The translations under genes and the position numbers were made by a program. Below are positions 24,750 through 32,652 of a stretch of DNA of 47,095 nucleotides, one piece after another; the first letter of the stretch is position 1; each line of letters begins with the position of its first letter. Location: the NCBI GenBank assembly GCA_946411525.1, contig CAMKEI010000012.1, positions 1 through 47,095 on the forward strand, in the 5' to 3' direction. The notes under the pieces were generated by a model. The model saw only the letters and a list, made by a program, of their open reading frames with translations, ran no database searches and was not told the DNA's origin. This DNA is from an uncultured Clostridia bacterium (GTDB lineage Bacteria > Bacillota > Clostridia > Christensenellales > Aristaeellaceae).

Positions 24750-25394
24750 TCAGCCTATCTCCTGTGCCGGCATGCCGAAAACGGTTACGCCGGATCTGAT
24801 GCTCTGTGTGACCACGCTTCCGGCCGAAACCCTGGACCAGCTGCCCACCTCGCATCCCTCGGTAATCACAACCTTGCTCCCGAGGTAGACGCCTTCGTGA
24901 ACCGTTGCCCGTTCAACCACGGTAAACCCTGTCGTTGTGCTGAAATCCCCGATCCTGGCACCGCTGTAGATCATGGAACCGTTGATGTTGACAAAATCCC
25001 CCAGCTCCGTTTCACAGCCGATATAGGACCCGGTTGAAATCAGGCATCCTTCGCCCATTTTAACGTCAGGCGTCAGGAAAACCCAGTCTGATATGACATT
25101 GATAAACTTTATTCCTCTCGGCCTGAGCAGATCCGCCAGTTTTTTCTTGTCCTCCGGCTTTCCCAGGCCAAGGGCATATTTTTCTCCCCCCCAGGGTTGC
25201 CAGTCCTGTATTTTTCCGAGAACCGGCAATTTGATTCCGTAATGCTCCAGGTCTACGGGAACATCGCTGAGGAAGCCCATAATGTTGTACGGCGCTTCCC
25301 GCCCTCGCTCCGCTGCCAGTCTGTTGTTCTCCTGCAGTATCCAGTATACTTCCCTTCCGTAACTCCCCGCGCACACGATGATGATGTCCTGCAT
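24750..25394 (-). CDS. NeuD/PglD-like hexapeptide protein without the usual catalytic histidine (copy 2)
   Basis: A 214-residue paralogue of copy 1 with VCAGSYGREVYWIL at the N-terminus, IQDWQP in the middle, and a beta-helix containing INGSMIYSGARIGDF and LGSKVVITEGCEVGS. The position of the catalytic His in PglD (EHE before IGEF) reads YSG here. The gene starts in TAATG overlapping the sugar transferase stop, so translation is coupled. The sugar transferase next to it is PglC-like, and the neighbourhood otherwise fits a PglF/PglD/PglC-like arrangement, which supports a role in amino-sugar acylation. Confidence 0.75.
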   Translation of the reverse strand: MQDIIIVCAGSYGREVYWILQENNRLAAERGREAPYNIMGFLSDVPVDLEHYGIKLPVLGKIQDWQPWGGEKYALGLGKPEDKKKLADLLRPRGIKFINVISDWVFLTPDVKMGEGCLISTGSYIGCETELGDFVNINGSMIYSGARIGDFSTTTGFTVVERATVHEGVYLGSKVVITEGCEVGSWSRVSAGSVVTQSIRSGVTVFGMPAQEIG

Positions 25395-26197
25395 TATGCT
25401 TTCCTTTCCGTTTCCATTTCCCTGCCGTATTTTTCGATGGCCAGGTCTTTGTAGATGGCCCGGCCTGAATCGTCATAACCGACAAAATAAATCCCGCCTG
25501 CGGCGCTGGTTCTGGCTTTTGTGGCAAACGTCATTTTTACCAGCAGAAAGATCATTTTGATATCGGTTCTGAAACTGACGTTTTCCACATACCAGACGTC
25601 GTTTTCAAACTGCTTCTGGTACAGTTCGCCCTCCACGTTGATCACACGCGGACATTCCAGTCCGGGCCGGACCGCACTTCTCATCCTGTGCCGGTCAGAC
25701 ATCCGGTCATAGAAGAAAGCGGGAAGCGGTCTGGGTCCGATAATGCTCATATCGCCCTTCAGGACGGACCAGAAATTCAGCAGCTCGTCCAGGGAATGGC
25801 TCCTCATGAAAAAGCCGAATTTCGTCACCCGCTCCCTGGCGGGCAGGAGCTTGCCGTCCTGATCGGTATTGTTGTTCATATTCCGGAACTTGACAATCGT
25901 AAACGGTTTTTCATCCTTGCCGATACGTGTCTGCTTGTAAAAGATAGGCCGGCCCACATCAAAAAAAGTACAGATGCCGAAAATGATATTGAATGGCAGC
26001 AGAATCACAAACGCCGGGAATGATACCAGAAAGTCCAGTCCCCGTTTGATAAACCTGGTATAAACTGTCCTCCGGGGATGTACCGGAGCGGATGACGCGT
26101 TCACTTTTGCCAGGTTCCTGCGTTTCAGAAAATCGGATATGGCTTCTTCGTCGTATTGGATCAGATTGACGTTTCCTACGGTTGCCTTGTCTTCCAT
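25394..26197 (-). CDS. polyprenyl-phosphate sugar-1-phosphate transferase (PglC/WbaP catalytic type)
   Basis: A 267-residue monotopic phosphoglycosyl transferase. A 50-residue N-terminal extension is followed by RGLDFLVSFPAFVILLPFNIIF, the re-entrant membrane helix, then KQTRIGKDEKPFTIVKFRNM, FFMRSHSLDELLNFWSVLKGDMSIIGPRPL and VRPGLE. The usual catalytic Asp-Glu pair is RSHSLDELLN. It starts the glycan by moving a sugar-1-phosphate from its nucleotide to undecaprenyl phosphate. It lacks the four-helix plus Rossmann N-terminal half of the long WbaP type; a module like that half sits on the FdtA protein (28313-29479). Confidence 0.92.
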   Translation of the reverse strand: MEDKATVGNVNLIQYDEEAISDFLKRRNLAKVNASSAPVHPRRTVYTRFIKRGLDFLVSFPAFVILLPFNIIFGICTFFDVGRPIFYKQTRIGKDEKPFTIVKFRNMNNNTDQDGKLLPARERVTKFGFFMRSHSLDELLNFWSVLKGDMSIIGPRPLPAFFYDRMSDRHRMRSAVRPGLECPRVINVEGELYQKQFENDVWYVENVSFRTDIKMIFLLVKMTFATKARTSAAGGIYFVGYDDSGRAIYKDLAIEKYGREMETERKA

Positions 26198-26226
26198 CTG
26201 TTTTGATTCTGTCCTTTCCGTCGGAT

Positions 26227-27207
26227 TCAGGATAATTGTTTCCGGAATGTGTATTTGAGACTGCGCTCACAGCCGACGCTTTCCTTGAAATTGCACAGCC
26301 CGTAATTGGGTATACTGTCTTCCGTTGCGATCGCCTTGTCAAGGATCCGGTATCCCTGATCTCCGTAATACCTGATAGTATAGTACGTAAGCAGGTTCAT
26401 CCCGTTGCAGTTCATATAATCCGGATGGGTTCCCGTATAGATTCCCTGTACGATCCGGTCGTTGATCCTGTAAAGAACTTCCGCAACGATTCCCGTTCCG
26501 TCCTTCCTGACGATAAACGCGTCATGTTCCACCAGTTTCAGCGTTTCAGTCAGTTGTTCAAAACTCAGCTTTACCGGAAAGCCTTTGGATTCATGACCGA
26601 TCTGTATAATATCATACGCTGCTTTATAGTCTTCATCGCTTTCGCATCGGAAGATCTCCAGCCCGGCCCGTTCCGCTCTCCTCAGGCCTTTCCTGCCTTT
26701 CTGCGTAATCAGCTGGCCGTAGGTTTCCTCATCGACGTTGAGTTTCTGCAGGTTCAGCGCATAGTTTATGTCAAGGTTCTGTATTGCGTATCCGTTCCGA
26801 AAAAACGCGCTGACCCATCCGCTGAGGAGATGCTCGTTATAAAACAACGGTGGGAAGATGAACCGGATCGACTGAGCGCCCTGTTCGGCGCAGTATTGTT
26901 CGAAAACGTCAAGCGCCGCGTCGATCGATTCCTGCTTGGATTCCTCAAGGATCGCGACAGGATAGGAATACGGTGCGGAGAACGGGGTCCTCATTTCCGA
27001 CCCCACTTTCCCCGCAATCAGTCCGAATCTTGCGGATTCCTCCCTCATGATAACCAGATAATATAATTCATCCGCCTTGTTCCGGTTCAATTCTGTAAAT
27101 GCCGGCTCGTTAAAGAAGACTTCCCGCCGGGGAACAAGCGCAGTATATTCTTCTGCAGATACCCGTTTGATGTACCACAGTCCCTTTTCATCCGAACAAG
27201 CTGTCAT
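26227..27207 (-). CDS. FemAB/GNAT-like acyltransferase
   Basis: A 326-residue cytoplasmic protein with the two-domain layout of FemAB/BioF2-like acyltransferases. KGRKGLRRAERAGLEIF (about residues 168-184) and the later YTGTHPDYMNCNGMNLLTYYTI with LDKAIATED match the conserved acyl-binding half. Homologues in surface-glycan loci put acyl or aminoacyl groups on amino sugars. It sits between the 3-aminotransferase and the sugar transferase, where an N-acyltransferase for the new amino sugar would be expected, because the two NeuD-like proteins lack the usual histidine. The Shine-Dalgarno site is weak. Donor (CoA or ACP) is unknown. Confidence 0.7.
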   Translation of the reverse strand: MTACSDEKGLWYIKRVSAEEYTALVPRREVFFNEPAFTELNRNKADELYYLVIMREESARFGLIAGKVGSEMRTPFSAPYSYPVAILEESKQESIDAALDVFEQYCAEQGAQSIRFIFPPLFYNEHLLSGWVSAFFRNGYAIQNLDINYALNLQKLNVDEETYGQLITQKGRKGLRRAERAGLEIFRCESDEDYKAAYDIIQIGHESKGFPVKLSFEQLTETLKLVEHDAFIVRKDGTGIVAEVLYRINDRIVQGIYTGTHPDYMNCNGMNLLTYYTIRYYGDQGYRILDKAIATEDSIPNYGLCNFKESVGCERSLKYTFRKQLS

Positions 27208-27221
27208 ATCTGCTCACTTTC

Positions 27222-28316
27222 TTAAAACCGGTTGATTGTATCGATCACACAGCTGATTTCTTCATCTGTCATCCCGTAATACATCGGAAGGCTCAGTTCC
27301 GTCCTGCTGATTTCCTCCGCAATCGGGAAATCGCCTTCTCTGTAACCGAGATCCCTGTAGCATTCCTGCAGATGCATGGGAATGGGGTAGTGCTTGTTGG
27401 TACCGATGCCTTTCCCGTTCAGGTGCTCTTCCAGCGCCTCTCTCTCCCGGCAGCGGATGCCGAAGATGTGCCAGACCGGCACCATCTCTTTTTCAACCGC
27501 CGGCAGAATCACCCTGCCGTTGGTAATCTCGTTCAGATACCTGTCAGCAATCCTGCGCCGTTCTGCATTCATCTTCTCAAGAATGGGAAGCTTTGCGGAA
27601 AGGAACGCGGCCTGCATTTCATCCAGACGGCTGTTGTTGCCTTTGTAAATATGATGGTATTTGTAATCCGAGCCATAATTGCCGAGCGCCCGGACCTTCC
27701 GGGCAATTTCTTCATTATCGGTTACGACTGCGCCGGCATCCCCGAGTGCGCCCAGGTTCTTTCCGGGATAGAAACTGAAACCGGCTGCGTCTCCGAAGGT
27801 GCTGACTTTCTGTCCTTTGTAGGTTGCGCCGTGGGCCTGGGCGCAGTCCTCGATGATCTTCAACCCGTATTTTTCTGCAATCGACAGGATCGGATCCATA
27901 TCACATGCCTGGCCGTACAGATGGACCGGCATAATGGCTTTTGTCTTTTTGCTGACTGCCGCCTCAATCCTGTCCGGATCGATATTGAATGTCCTGATCT
28001 TCGGCTCAACAAACACCGGCGTTGCGCCGACATAAGTCACCGCAAGTGCGGTTGCGATATATGTGTTGGAGGGAACGATCACCTCGTCTCCCTCTCCGAT
28101 GTTCAGCGCTTTCAGGATAAGCATCAGCGCATCCAGGCCGTTGCCCACGCCGATACAGTATTTCGTCCCGCAGTATTCAGCAAAAGCTTTTTCAAACGCC
28201 TCATCTTCCCTGCCTTCAATATACCAGGAACGGGTAAGCACACGGTCAAAAGCAGCCCGCAGTTCTGTGTTCAGTTCTTTCTCCATGGGAAGAAACGAAA
28301 CGAATGGCACTCTCAT
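27222..28316 (-). CDS. PLP-dependent sugar aminotransferase, FdtB/QdtB-like
   Basis: A 364-residue DegT/DnrJ/EryC1-family enzyme. [35 protein letters not shown] and [20 protein letters not shown] (PLP lysine in GKNLG) are clear. The overall pattern, including [16 protein letters not shown] and HYPIPMHLQ, is closer to the C3-aminotransferases FdtB/QdtB than to C4 enzymes such as PglE. It would make a 3-amino-3,6-dideoxy sugar nucleotide from the 3-keto product of the FdtA protein. Its ATG overlaps the FdtA stop (ATGA), so the pair is translated together. Confidence 0.88.
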   Translation of the reverse strand: MRVPFVSFLPMEKELNTELRAAFDRVLTRSWYIEGREDEAFEKAFAEYCGTKYCIGVGNGLDALMLILKALNIGEGDEVIVPSNTYIATALAVTYVGATPVFVEPKIRTFNIDPDRIEAAVSKKTKAIMPVHLYGQACDMDPILSIAEKYGLKIIEDCAQAHGATYKGQKVSTFGDAAGFSFYPGKNLGALGDAGAVVTDNEEIARKVRALGNYGSDYKYHHIYKGNNSRLDEMQAAFLSAKLPILEKMNAERRRIADRYLNEITNGRVILPAVEKEMVPVWHIFGIRCREREALEEHLNGKGIGTNKHYPIPMHLQECYRDLGYREGDFPIAEEISRTELSLPMYYGMTDEEISCVIDTINRF

Positions 28317-29479
28317 GAATGGAATCCTTTCTCTGTCTGTTTCAGTGAATCCGCACCCTCGCGGTACTTCTTGTTATATTCAATAAACTCGTCATAGTTC
28401 CTGATGTATTCCTGCGCGTCGTAATACTCGGAAGCGAGTACGCACAGGACTGACCCGCTCTGCTGCCAGACCATCTCTCTCCACAGTCCCGGCATCAGAA
28501 TGAGGCCCTTTCCCGGCTTGTCCAGCGTCACGGTCGTTTTTTGCTGACCGTCGTCCAGGATGATATCGATCTTTCCGTAGGGACAGTAAAGCAGCTGACA
28601 GTTCAGTTTATGGGCATGAAATCCCCGATGCAGATCCGCTTCCGTTTCAGTAATCCAGTAGACTCTTCGGATCGGAAAAGGAATATCCCTCTTCCCTTCC
28701 AGGAAGGAAAGCGCGCCATACTTGGGATCTTCGTTCTGGATCGTCGTGACGTCTATCACCCGGTAATTGAAATCCACCAGATCAAAATTCAGTTTCATAT
28801 CCTTGCAGGCTTTGATCAGGAATCCGGGCACCATCTGATGATCGAGCCCGTAAATATACACTTTGTCAATCCACTTCCAGCAGATAACCGCGGCTGCTTC
28901 CTCCCAGGTCCTGACTGTCGGTATCCCGTTGACTGCATCCTTGTTCAGGTTCTTCAGCAGATAGATGTTCCTGACGTCAATGTTCAGTTTGTTCAGTTCC
29001 TCCAGGCCTTCGTCCACAAACCGGTCTGTGGTCATCAGCAGCGCCGTGGGCCTATCGTGTTTCCCGGAGCAGGCTTTCAGCAGGTATTTCCAGCACAGAT
29101 GAAGCGCTACAAGAAAAACAAAATAGAAAGCGTACGCCAGGTACACCGTAACCCGCGAATAATCCGCGCCGGCTTTGGTGGTGAACAGAACGACCGCCAG
29201 CAATACAAAACTGATGACGATATGCTTCCCGGAAGCGATTACTTCTTTCCGGACGCTTCGTCTGTACACCCTGTCCAGCGTGTTGAAAACGGTCGTAACA
29301 AGGAGGTCGATTGCGGCCATATAGAGGATGATCGAACTGTAGTCTTGAAAATCGTATCTTTTGTAATTCGGATCCAGATAGATATGCGCCGCCAGTACGT
29401 TGGCTCCGATAAGCGCGATCAGATCAAGAAGGATGAAACTGACATATTTCAGTTTTCCGTAACGGATCTGATTTTTCAT
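28313..29479 (-). CDS. membrane-anchored FdtA-type 3,4-ketoisomerase fusion
   Basis: A 388-residue fusion. Residues about 12-136 hold four membrane helices, and about 140-245 a Rossmann-like region ending [20 protein letters not shown]. Both resemble the N-terminal half of long polyprenyl-phosphate sugar transferases. Residues about 255-388 are a cupin of the FdtA/QdtA/WxcM family: [12 protein letters not shown], the catalytic RGFHAHK (two His), [18 protein letters not shown] and [12 protein letters not shown]. FdtA normally is a soluble protein of about 140 residues that shifts the keto group of dTDP-4-keto-6-deoxyglucose from C4 to C3. Here it is tied to the membrane. Its start has GGGGGGAAAG upstream. 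Confidence 0.85.
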   Translation of the reverse strand: MKNQIRYGKLKYVSFILLDLIALIGANVLAAHIYLDPNYKRYDFQDYSSIILYMAAIDLLVTTVFNTLDRVYRRSVRKEVIASGKHIVISFVLLAVVLFTTKAGADYSRVTVYLAYAFYFVFLVALHLCWKYLLKACSGKHDRPTALLMTTDRFVDEGLEELNKLNIDVRNIYLLKNLNKDAVNGIPTVRTWEEAAAVICWKWIDKVYIYGLDHQMVPGFLIKACKDMKLNFDLVDFNYRVIDVTTIQNEDPKYGALSFLEGKRDIPFPIRRVYWITETEADLHRGFHAHKLNCQLLYCPYGKIDIILDDGQQKTTVTLDKPGKGLILMPGLWREMVWQQSGSVLCVLASEYYDAQEYIRNYDEFIEYNKKYREGADSLKQTEKGFHS

Positions 29480-29499
29480 GCTGCTTTCCCCCTGATTTC

Positions 29500-30150
29500 T
29501 TATTTCAGCAGCTGAATGATATCAGCCTGTATCTCTTCTATTGTTCGCATCTGTCTGCCTTTTTCGCATTCCACTGTCTTCCAGCCGAGCCTGTCCGCGC
29601 AGTATTCCGCGGCAGCCCGGCACCGGTTCAGGTATTCCAGGTCTTTTTCGTGAATATCCTTCTTCTCCTCATGGCCCTGGTATCTTCCAGTCATCAGCTG
29701 CTGACTGAGACAGGGATCCACCTTCAGATAAACAACCAGGTCGGGCGCAGGAATACCCAGAAGATTGTATTCATAATCAAACAGCCAGTCAAGAAAGGTA
29801 TCCCACTGTTCTTTGGGAAGTTTGCTGCATTGATGGATGGCGTTGGAAGTTGTGTATCGGTCTGCGATTATGATACCGTTCCGGTAAGTTTCCTGCCAGT
29901 CTTTTTTATAACTGGCATAGCGGTCGACAGCATAAAAGCTGGAAGCGGCGTAAGCGTTTACATCGTCCGGATGTGTCCCGAACTGTCCGGCCAGATACAT
30001 TTTGACCAGAGCGGAGCTTTCGCTTGCGTAATCCGGAAAGCTGACTTCCTGAACCGGCTTCCCTTCTTCTTTCAGCGTTTTCGCGAGCAGTTTGGCCTGC
30101 GTCGCCTTTCCGGATCCATCCAGGCCTTCAATCACAATCAGTCTGCCCAT
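29500..30150 (-). CDS. tmk: dTMP kinase
   Basis: A 216-residue thymidylate kinase that phosphorylates dTMP to dTDP. The P-loop EGLDGSGKATQAKLL starts at residue 8; DRYTTSNAIHQ is the DR(Y/W) substrate motif, and the short LID follows GRYQGHEEKKD. The length is normal. It lies in a glycan operon between the superoxide reductase and FdtA-fusion genes, with 20 and 12 base gaps. The presence of dTDP-sugar-type enzymes gives one rationale, but a chance insertion of a housekeeping gene is equally possible. AAAGGA precedes the ATG. Confidence 0.93.
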   Translation of the reverse strand: MGRLIVIEGLDGSGKATQAKLLAKTLKEEGKPVQEVSFPDYASESSALVKMYLAGQFGTHPDDVNAYAASSFYAVDRYASYKKDWQETYRNGIIIADRYTTSNAIHQCSKLPKEQWDTFLDWLFDYEYNLLGIPAPDLVVYLKVDPCLSQQLMTGRYQGHEEKKDIHEKDLEYLNRCRAAAEYCADRLGWKTVECEKGRQMRTIEEIQADIIQLLK

Positions 30151-30162
30151 ATCTGTTTTCCT

Positions 30163-30501
30163 TTATCCCTCCGCCTTCCACAGACCGTGGAGATTGCAGT
30201 ATTCATAGGCTGCGACAACCGGCTCGGTGACGGCAAAATCGGCTGTGGGTTTCTGGCCGGGTTTCAGATCTTTGCGCTGGAAGCCGGAAACCGTCTCCAG
30301 AATGATCCATTCGATGTAATGGGCGTTCAGCATGGGATGCTCGGCTGACCCAACCCTGACAGTAACATGATCTCCGTGCTGTTCAATCACGGGAACATGC
30401 TTTTCAAAGGCACCGTCAGTTGTGTTGGGTATAATCTGTTCAGCCTCCGGAACAGGTTCGTCTGCGGGAATGATTTTACCGTCGATCCTGTGGAAATACA
30501 T
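30163..30501 (-). CDS. superoxide reductase, one-iron desulfoferrodoxin/neelaredoxin type
   Basis: A 112-residue protein that reduces superoxide to peroxide with a mononuclear iron site. The ligands are present: His35 in EKHVPVI, with the neighbouring Glu33/Lys34; His55 in EHPM; His61 in NAHYIEW; and Cys102 with His105 in YCNLHGLW. The N-terminal desulforedoxin-type site (center I) is absent. This is a normal anaerobe stress gene, oddly placed second in a glycan operon just downstream of the CapD-like gene. AAGGAG precedes the ATG. Confidence 0.93.
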   Translation of the reverse strand: MYFHRIDGKIIPADEPVPEAEQIIPNTTDGAFEKHVPVIEQHGDHVTVRVGSAEHPMLNAHYIEWIILETVSGFQRKDLKPGQKPTADFAVTEPVVAAYEYCNLHGLWKAEG

Positions 30502-30517
30502 ACAGACATCTCCTTAT

Positions 30518-32338
30518 TTATGCTTCGTGGTAGGCCGGAAGAATCTCATGAAGGGTCTGTTTGATATCTCTGTGCTGTTCAATGGCTTCATTCAGCTTGT
30601 CGAGCCAGGCTTGAACGGTTCCCCAGTCATAATGGTCCTGAGGAGTAACGTAGATCCGGTCGCGTTCGGTCGCCTGGTCGTTCTCCTTGTCCAGAAGGAG
30701 CTCTTCATAAAGCTTTTCACCGGGCCTGAGCCCTGTGCAGACAATCTGTTCCCTGCCGGTACCGTAAAGCCGGATCATTTTTTCGGCAAGATCCTTAATC
30801 CTGACAGGTTCGCCCATATCAAGGATGAAGAGTTCTCCGCCCCTGGCAATGGAAACAGCCTGGAGAACCAGGGAGGCTGCTTCGGGAATGGTCATGAAGT
30901 AACGGATGATTCTCGGATCTGTCAGCGTCACCGGACCGCCAGCCCTGATCTGGCGCTCGAAGATCGGGACCACGGAGCCATGGGAACCGAGTACATTGCC
31001 GAACCGGACCGCCATGAATTCGGTGTTCCCCGGCGGAATGCTCGAGAGGATAATCTCGGCCAGGCGCTTGGAAGCACCCATAACGTTGGTCGGGTTCACG
31101 GCCTTGTCCGTGGAAATCAGGACAAAACGCTTCACATTGCACCCGATTGCTGCCTTCGCGGTTTTGTAAGTGCCGAAAACGTTGTTCAGGATCGCCTGCT
31201 CACTGCTCTGTTCCATCAGGGGAACATGCTTGTGCGCCGCTGCGTGGATAACAATATCCGGCCTGTATCTGCCCATCACCCGCCAGAGGGATTCCTCATC
31301 CCGGACGGAGCCGACTTCCAGCACCAGTGTATTGGCAACCAGTTCCCCGTACTTTTCCTTCAGTTCGAAGAAAAGATCATACATATAGTTCTCGGAGATG
31401 TCGTAAAGGATGAGTTTTTTCGGAGTGAATGCCAGGATCTGGCGGCAGAGCTCGGATCCGATGGATCCGCCGCCGCCGGTGATAAGTACGGTTTTGCCGG
31501 AAAGATATTCCTGGACTTCCGTCATGTCCAGATGCTGTTCCGGCCGGCCGAGCAGGTCGGCAATATTGATTTCCCTTGCTTCCGACCCTTCCTTGACCCC
31601 GGTGTAAAGGAGAACGTGCGCACCTGTGGCAATGCACCGGTTCAGCAGTTCCGCGGTGTCGCCCTGCGGGGTGGCGATGGCAATGATGATCTCATCAATA
31701 TTATATTTGTCAACGGTGTTCTGAATATCGTCCGTCTTTCCGACGACAGGGACCCTTGAAATGGAGGAATGCTGTTTCTCCTGATCGTCGTCCAGAATGG
31801 CCACGGCTGCCGCATTGCCGTACCGGCCGTTCTGAATATCCCGTATCACAGTCGCTCCGCCGTAGCCGGCGCCGATGACCAGGATCCGGGTCGTGTTTTG
31901 ACCGCCTTTCCGATGGCTGCCTGCCGCTCTGTATCGAACCAGAAAACGGGTGCCGGCTACCAGGAAAAGAGTGACGGCCCACTGGACGAAATAGATCGGA
32001 CGGGGCATGAGAATCAGGCGCATGCCGATCTCTCTTTCGTACGCGCGGCAGCAGAGGGAAACGATAAGGCTGACCAGATAAGTGACACCAGTACCGGCGA
32101 GGGTGCCGGTAATCGCCTGCAGAAGCGTATCCACGCCCGCATAGCGCAGAATGGATTTATAGATCCCGGAGATCAGCAGGCCCAGAAATGTTGCCGCGAG
32201 CAGGATTGGCAGGTTGCGGGCTGTCTGGAGCAGGCGGGTCGCCGTTATATCCGCAAAGAAATAAAAAGCCACAGAAACAAACAGGCCGGTCACGGTGAAA
32301 AGAGCATCCAGCAGGGGCCAGAGGAGTTTCTTTTTCAT
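30518..32338 (-). CDS. CapD/FlaA1-type membrane nucleotide-sugar 4,6-dehydratase
   Basis: A 606-residue membrane protein: four N-terminal helices, a Rossmann-like domain (ILVIGAGYGGATVI), then the extended SDR catalytic domain with VLITGGGGSIGSELCRQIL, HAAAHKHVPLME, STDKAVNPTNVMGASKRLAE (Met in place of the SDR Tyr, as is usual in this group) and a C-terminal half of the same type. PglF, WbpM and CapD convert UDP-GlcNAc to the 4-keto-6-deoxy sugar. The start at 32338 follows AAAGGCG; the frame continues upstream over a GC-rich leader. It is the first gene behind the consensus promoter at 32506-32534. Confidence 0.93.
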   Translation of the reverse strand: MKKKLLWPLLDALFTVTGLFVSVAFYFFADITATRLLQTARNLPILLAATFLGLLISGIYKSILRYAGVDTLLQAITGTLAGTGVTYLVSLIVSLCCRAYEREIGMRLILMPRPIYFVQWAVTLFLVAGTRFLVRYRAAGSHRKGGQNTTRILVIGAGYGGATVIRDIQNGRYGNAAAVAILDDDQEKQHSSISRVPVVGKTDDIQNTVDKYNIDEIIIAIATPQGDTAELLNRCIATGAHVLLYTGVKEGSEAREINIADLLGRPEQHLDMTEVQEYLSGKTVLITGGGGSIGSELCRQILAFTPKKLILYDISENYMYDLFFELKEKYGELVANTLVLEVGSVRDEESLWRVMGRYRPDIVIHAAAHKHVPLMEQSSEQAILNNVFGTYKTAKAAIGCNVKRFVLISTDKAVNPTNVMGASKRLAEIILSSIPPGNTEFMAVRFGNVLGSHGSVVPIFERQIRAGGPVTLTDPRIIRYFMTIPEAASLVLQAVSIARGGELFILDMGEPVRIKDLAEKMIRLYGTGREQIVCTGLRPGEKLYEELLLDKENDQATERDRIYVTPQDHYDWGTVQAWLDKLNEAIEQHRDIKQTLHEILPAYHEA

Positions 32339-32505
32339 GGTACGCCTTTCGTTCCGCTTATTGTTATCATTCAGGCACGGCTCCGCCCTCCGGAGCGGGA
32401 ATTCCGCTTCGGGAACAGGATGGTCCGTGATGCTCCGGCAGGCCACCGCGAGCGGACCTGTGTACAGGAAAAAGACATGCTTTTCCCCATACATATACAG
32501 AATAT

Positions 32506-32534
32506 ATTATACTGTTTCTTCTATTATATGTCAA
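32506..32534 (-). promoter_or_regulatory. consensus sigma-A promoter of the glycan operon
   Basis: On the minus strand TTGACA (32529-32534) is followed after exactly 17 bases by TATAAT (32506-32511), a perfect consensus match, in an AT-rich setting. It lies about 170 bases before the CapD-type start codon, so transcription should begin near 32499. Confidence 0.85.
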
Positions 32535-32610
32535 TGAAAAGGGATAGTTGAAGAACTTTCCGGCCATTCTCTCCCGGATATATACATTAAATGATTCTGA
32601 GCAAATAAAT

Positions 32611-32639
32611 ACAAGCCTTTTAGAGACTGAAAGGCTTGT
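32611..32639 (-). terminator. rho-independent terminator of the mutase fusion gene
   Basis: ACAAGCCTTT pairs perfectly with AAAGGCTTGT (10 bp) around a nine-base loop. On the minus strand it is followed by ATTTATTTG, a moderate U-tract. It is 14 bases past the stop codon of the mutase fusion and before the next promoter, so that gene is a separate unit. Confidence 0.75.
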
Positions 32640-32652
32640 CATGGGAATTGCA

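Larger units (their letters stand above)
32339..32652. other. intergenic region with terminator, promoter and structured leader
   Basis: The 314 bases hold, reading on the minus strand, a terminator for the mutase gene (32611-32639), a consensus promoter (32506-32534) and a GC-rich leader of about 160 bases before the CapD-type gene. The leader can form a hairpin at its start (GGAAAAG with TTTTTCC), a stem GGTCCG with CGGACC, and AGCGG with CCGCT. I see no reading frame with coding signs here. Confidence 0.6.

Noticed and set aside
24110-32338. A plain UDP-di-N-acetylbacillosamine (PglF/E/D/C) pathway
   Set aside because: The aminotransferase pattern is FdtB/QdtB-like and is coupled to an FdtA-type protein, and the PglD-like proteins lack the catalytic His. 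The CapD and PglC types alone do not prove this pathway.
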